Below, piece by piece: positions 34,738 to 37,749 of a stretch of DNA of 37,749 bases. Each line of letters starts with the position of its first letter. The stretch's first letter is position 1. The DNA comes from Gammaproteobacteria bacterium. GTDB taxonomy: Bacteria; Pseudomonadota; Gammaproteobacteria; Pseudomonadales; Azotimanducaceae. The stretch covers positions 1 through 37,749 of the forward strand of contig NZGC01000035.1 of NCBI GenBank assembly GCA_002689445.1, given 5' to 3'. The notes below the pieces were generated by a model. The model saw only the letters and a program-made list of their open reading frames with translations. It did not search any database and had not been told where the DNA came from. The position numbers and the translations under genes are program-made.

Positions 34738-35631
34738 CTAGGCTTTCGGTTTTGGTTCCATCGATGGCGTAGGATTCTGAGCAATGTCATCCTGTGGTAG
34801 GTCGAGAATAGAGGGCTTGTACTCCAAATCAACATAGATTCCCTGTTGCTGGGGGTCGAGCTCGGACATGCGATGCCACGCGATCGCGTCATAGCCTCCT
34901 TGGTCCAGTCTAGGGTGTTTTAAAATGTCAAAATAAGGCGAGTAATCAAAATCTCTGGGCGTACAGAGTTTTGGGTTTTTCCGATAGTACCGAGTTGAAC
35001 CATCTTCTTTTCGCACGACCAAAGGCAAAATCGGAAATTGCACTTGGCCGAAGGCTTCGGCAATCATGGTAGAGCAAACGGTTTTGGTGTCATTTCCTGA
35101 TCGCCGGGCAAATAAGCTCGAACGCCAACGCTTTGGCACAATGAACCAAGGGAATAAAAATCGCAGCAAATCGAATATTTGTCTGACGTCATAAGCGACA
35201 CCGATCTGAGATACCGCGTAAGCAACTACGCGGTCGGCATCAGCCGGCTTGAGCCCATTGGGACGGGCGAGACGCAGATGGCATCCTTCGTAGTGGCTAA
35301 GCGGGCGTAGTATGGTGCCAAGGCCTAAATAACTCTCAACCAACAAGGGTTCATGTTCGGACCCTGGGTAATGTTGTCGCAACATCGCTTTGATTGCCGG
35401 GACCTTTACCTCAGATATACGGCCAACCACCAACGCAGCATGTGTCCAGGGCGATTGAGTCACCCAGCGAATAACATCACTGACCCGAGATCTGCCTTCC
35501 AGCAAAATCACGTCACCCGGTCGCACCGTGCGTTGTAGTCGTTCAAGATCGGACGTCGGTTGCCCTGGTCTGTCGAACTCAACATTTAAAAAACGAGTAA
35601 TACTCGCACGCAACCAAATCATACCATCCAT
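34738..35631 (-). CDS. YiiX/YebB-like permuted papain-fold cysteine hydrolase
   Basis: This protein of about 297 residues is of the NlpC/P60-like C92 peptidase family (DUF830). In this circularly permuted papain fold the His precedes the Cys. His64 lies in WTHAALVVG after the RPGDVILLEG strand, Glu99 in LVESYLG, and Cys186 in TVCSTMIAEAFG. Such enzymes cleave lipids, amides or peptides at the cell envelope; the substrate is unknown. A hydrophobic stretch FLFPWFIVP near residue 160 could touch the membrane. The frame also offers an ATG at 35679, but 35631 or 35622 fits the family start better, and no ribosome binding site decides it. It is divergent from the MoaA-like gene. Confidence 0.82.
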   Translation of the reverse strand: MDGMIWLRASITRFLNVEFDRPGQPTSDLERLQRTVRPGDVILLEGRSRVSDVIRWVTQSPWTHAALVVGRISEVKVPAIKAMLRQHYPGSEHEPLLVESYLGLGTILRPLSHYEGCHLRLARPNGLKPADADRVVAYAVSQIGVAYDVRQIFDLLRFLFPWFIVPKRWRSSLFARRSGNDTKTVCSTMIAEAFGQVQFPILPLVVRKEDGSTRYYRKNPKLCTPRDFDYSPYFDILKHPRLDQGGYDAIAWHRMSELDPQQQGIYVDLEYKPSILDLPQDDIAQNPTPSMEPKPKA

Positions 35632-35743
35632 CTCACAGTTTCTGAGGGTAGTGTAACGGAATCCGAATTGACGGCCCATTGGCTTTGCAGTGCACTCAAG
35701 TCATGCCATAATTTTGATTCAGTTTGGGATAACTCGCACGACT

Positions 35744-36706
35744 ATGATTGTCGATAAATTGGGCAGACGCTTTAAAAATCTCCGGGTGAGTTTAACCGCG
35801 GCGTGCAATTATGCCTGCACCTATTGTGTTCCGAATGGCAAACGATTGCTGAAAGCGGAAAACGAGTTGTCCGCCGATGCCTTGTTGAAATTAACGCAAC
35901 TGATCCAATCGGCTGCCGGTATCGAACAGTTGCGGATCACGGGCGGTGATCCCCTGGTAACGCCAAAATTTGACGAGTTCTTACTCGGCGTGGCTGCACT
36001 ACCGTTGAAAGACTTCAGTCTGACAACCAACGGTCAATTGCTATTAAACAAGGCTGAGGTGATCAAGGCGAGCGGTATCCAAAGGATGAACATCAGTCTG
36101 GACACACTCAATCCATTGCGCTTTAAACAAATTGCTCGAGGGGGCGATCTCGAAACCGTTCTGCAAGGCATGGAGAGAATGCAATCCTTTGGCATCAAGT
36201 TAAAGGTGAACATGGTTCCCATGCGAAGTAGTAACCAAGAAGATATTTTGCCCTTGCTCGATTATTGTTTAGACCGAGGGATTGAGTTGCGCTACATCGA
36301 ACTGATGCGGATGGGGCATTTGACTCAAGGCAACGCCTACCAAACGGATTTTTTATCGATGCAGCATTTGCTCGATGAAATTGGTCGTCAGTATCGATTT
36401 GAACGCACCGACGCACCCTTTGATTCCACTGCGGTGAGATTTCATATACCCGGGCGCGGCTACTTCGGCATCATTGCCAACGAGAGCGAGCCTTTCTGCA
36501 CTGCCTGTACGCGTCTTCGACTGTCGTCTGACGGCTATCTCTACGGTTGCTTATCGAATTCCGCTCGGACCTACATCGGAGATCTCGTCTCGCTACCCGG
36601 TCACATCGCATTACCCAAGCTGCAAAAGATCTTGCTTTCCGCGCTAGGGCACAAGCGGCTCGCTTTCCAAGGCGAGACCACGGTGATGAAGTTTATCGGC
36701 GGCTAA
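35744..36706 (+). CDS. MoaA-like radical SAM enzyme (GTP 3',8-cyclase or paralogue)
   Basis: The 320-residue protein has both iron-sulfur clusters of MoaA, which converts GTP to the first pyranopterin intermediate of molybdenum cofactor synthesis. The SAM cluster is bound by Cys21, Cys25 and Cys28 (CNYACTYC). The C-terminal cluster uses Cys252, Cys255 and Cys269 (CTACTRLRL to GCL), with the GTP-contacting RLR present. The required C-terminal Gly-Gly tail is also present. Two oddities stand out: the SAM-binding GGE motif reads GGDP (Asp69), and the segment before the first Cys is TAAC rather than TDRC. It may be a genuine but divergent MoaA or a paralogue. The ATG at 35744 gives the family N-terminus, although the frame is open from 35690. 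Confidence 0.8.
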   Translation: MIVDKLGRRFKNLRVSLTAACNYACTYCVPNGKRLLKAENELSADALLKLTQLIQSAAGIEQLRITGGDPLVTPKFDEFLLGVAALPLKDFSLTTNGQLLLNKAEVIKASGIQRMNISLDTLNPLRFKQIARGGDLETVLQGMERMQSFGIKLKVNMVPMRSSNQEDILPLLDYCLDRGIELRYIELMRMGHLTQGNAYQTDFLSMQHLLDEIGRQYRFERTDAPFDSTAVRFHIPGRGYFGIIANESEPFCTACTRLRLSSDGYLYGCLSNSARTYIGDLVSLPGHIALPKLQKILLSALGHKRLAFQGETTVMKFIGG

Positions 36707-36841
36707 GGTCGCCGAGCGCGGTCAGCTAAAGGACAATAGAGTCAAAGGATCAAGGCTTATAAGTGTGGCCGATAGCACTGGTCAGTGGGCGCTTGGTAGC
36801 GGTAGTATCCTGAAAAAGAAAAGTCGATTGGAGACGCAATT
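36707..36841. other. Gap between the MoaA-like and acyl-CoA dehydrogenase genes
   Basis: This 135-base gap holds only the GGAG ribosome binding site of the dehydrogenase gene. A promoter for that gene probably lies here, but no clear -10/-35 pair was identified. Confidence 0.4.
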
Positions 36842-37749
36842 ATGATGGACCTAGATATACCAGAGAGACTTGTTCCGGTCCGGGACAAAATTGATCAGTT
36901 TGTTCGTGAACGCGTTGATCCGTTAACCGACGAGTATTATGACGAGATTAACGTGGGTGATCGGTGGCAATTGACGGATCGACAAAACGAGATCATGGAT
37001 GGTTTGAAGGCCCAGGCTAAAGAGGCAGGGTTGTGGAACTTTTTCTTACCAGAGAGTCAGGGTGGTGCAGGGGTAACCAATCTGGAATACGCCCATTTGG
37101 CTGAAGTGATGGCTCGAAACCCAATTGCGTCAGAAGTGTTTAATTGTGCTGCGCCGGATACGGGCAATATGGAAGTGTTGGAGCGCGACGGCTCAGAAGC
37201 CCAAAAGAAAGAATGGTTGGAACCTCTGCTTGAGGGGAAGATTCGCTCAGCGTTTGCGATGACCGAACCGGGCGTTGCGTCTTCAGACGCGACCAATATC
37301 GCAACATCAGCGGTACTGGACGGGGATGAGTGGTTGATCAATGGCGAAAAGCATTACATCAGCGGTGCGGGTGATCCACGATGTAAAATCATGATCACGA
37401 TGGTGGTCACTAACCCCGATGCTCCAAAACATCTAAGGCAGTCGCAAATACTTGTCCCCATGGATGCTCCCGGGGTTGAAGTGTTAAGACCTATGTATGT
37501 CTTTGGCAAAGATGATGCGCCTCATGGCCATATGCACATCAAGTTTAACAACGTCCGAGTACCCAAGGACAATATGATTTTGGGTGAAGGCAGAGGTTTT
37601 GAAATCAGCCAGGGCCGTTTAGGACCGGGAAGAATCCACCATTGCATGCGTTCCATTGGCGTTGCTGAGAGAGCGTTGGAGCTGCTCTGTAAACGAGCAC
37701 TCAGTCGCACCGCTTTTGGGAAGCCGCTCGCCGAATTGGGTGGCAATTA
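36842..37749 (+). CDS. Acyl-CoA dehydrogenase, 3' end cut by window edge
   Basis: This is the first 302 codons of a flavin-dependent acyl-CoA dehydrogenase. FAD-binding and active-site segments are visible in order: [36 protein letters not shown] (the flavin-contacting T-E-P motif), [14 protein letters not shown], and the middle beta domain ending [16 protein letters not shown]. The C-terminal helical domain begins [20 protein letters not shown] and [11 protein letters not shown]. The unusual ISGAGDP and RIHHCMR segments place it near the ACAD10/ACAD11 group. The ATG at 36842 follows a GGAG ribosome binding site, and a second ATG is the next codon. The stop lies beyond the window. The substrate chain length is not readable. 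Confidence 0.92.
   Translation, partial: MMDLDIPERLVPVRDKIDQFVRERVDPLTDEYYDEINVGDRWQLTDRQNEIMDGLKAQAKEAGLWNFFLPESQGGAGVTNLEYAHLAEVMARNPIASEVFNCAAPDTGNMEVLERDGSEAQKKEWLEPLLEGKIRSAFAMTEPGVASSDATNIATSAVLDGDEWLINGEKHYISGAGDPRCKIMITMVVTNPDAPKHLRQSQILVPMDAPGVEVLRPMYVFGKDDAPHGHMHIKFNNVRVPKDNMILGEGRGFEISQGRLGPGRIHHCMRSIGVAERALELLCKRALSRTAFGKPLAELGGN

Noticed and set aside
1..37749. tRNA, rRNA, CRISPR, transposase or prophage features
   Set aside because: No cloverleaf, regular spacer array, transposase motif or terminal inverted repeat was seen on either strand by reading alone.

Overview
The window is a densely packed chromosomal segment of an aerobic gammaproteobacterium, probably an uncultured marine-type lineage. 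The evidence is the gene order mltG-tmk-holB-pilZ, a FabA/FabB unsaturated fatty acid pair, a complete phoBR-pstSCAB-phoU cluster, an LpxA acyltransferase and a Gram-negative outer-membrane porin. I saw no insertion sequence, CRISPR array, rRNA or tRNA. The first gene (mltG) and the last (an acyl-CoA dehydrogenase) run off the window edges.

Layout. (1) Positions 1-2752: mltG, tmk, holB and pilZ, a cell wall, replication and type IV pilus string. (2) 2792-6608: the proteasome-like protease Anbu on the plus strand faces a minus-strand, translationally coupled trio of GNAT acetyltransferase, circularly permuted ATP-grasp and alpha-E protein. (3) 7081-11418: a MAPEG membrane protein, then a three-subunit molybdenum hydroxylase and a MoaD/ThiS-like small protein. 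(4) 11563-14194: a galactokinase-like gene overlaps tail to tail with a minus-strand lpxA-HAD phosphatase pair. (5) 14504-16586: fabA and fabB, separated by an unusual 343-base repetitive gap. (6) 16620-25079: phoB, phoR, pstS, pstC, pstA, pstB and phoU, followed by an opposed porin gene. The pstS and porin promoters carry the same motif, three TTAAT/C words at 11-base pitch, which I read as a local variant of the Pho box. (7) 25694-31251: a MATE exporter, then a LexA-type SOS box directly before a FAN1-like nuclease and an XPD/DinG-type iron-sulfur helicase that carries its own N-terminal nuclease domain. (8) 31359-37749: an LLM-class flavin oxidoreductase, a HAD phosphatase, murF with a TTG start, a YiiX-like papain-fold hydrolase, a MoaA-like radical SAM enzyme and the start of an acyl-CoA dehydrogenase.

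How the parts fit together. The Pho block is self-contained: sensor, regulator, high-affinity transporter, the negative regulator PhoU and a candidate phosphate-inducible porin. The nuclease-helicase pair looks like a DNA-damage-induced crosslink or branched-DNA repair unit. The Anbu and ATP-grasp/alpha-E/GNAT genes probably belong to a poorly understood peptide-bond-forming and peptide-bond-cleaving system. All functions are inferred by reading motifs and gene order; no database search was run.
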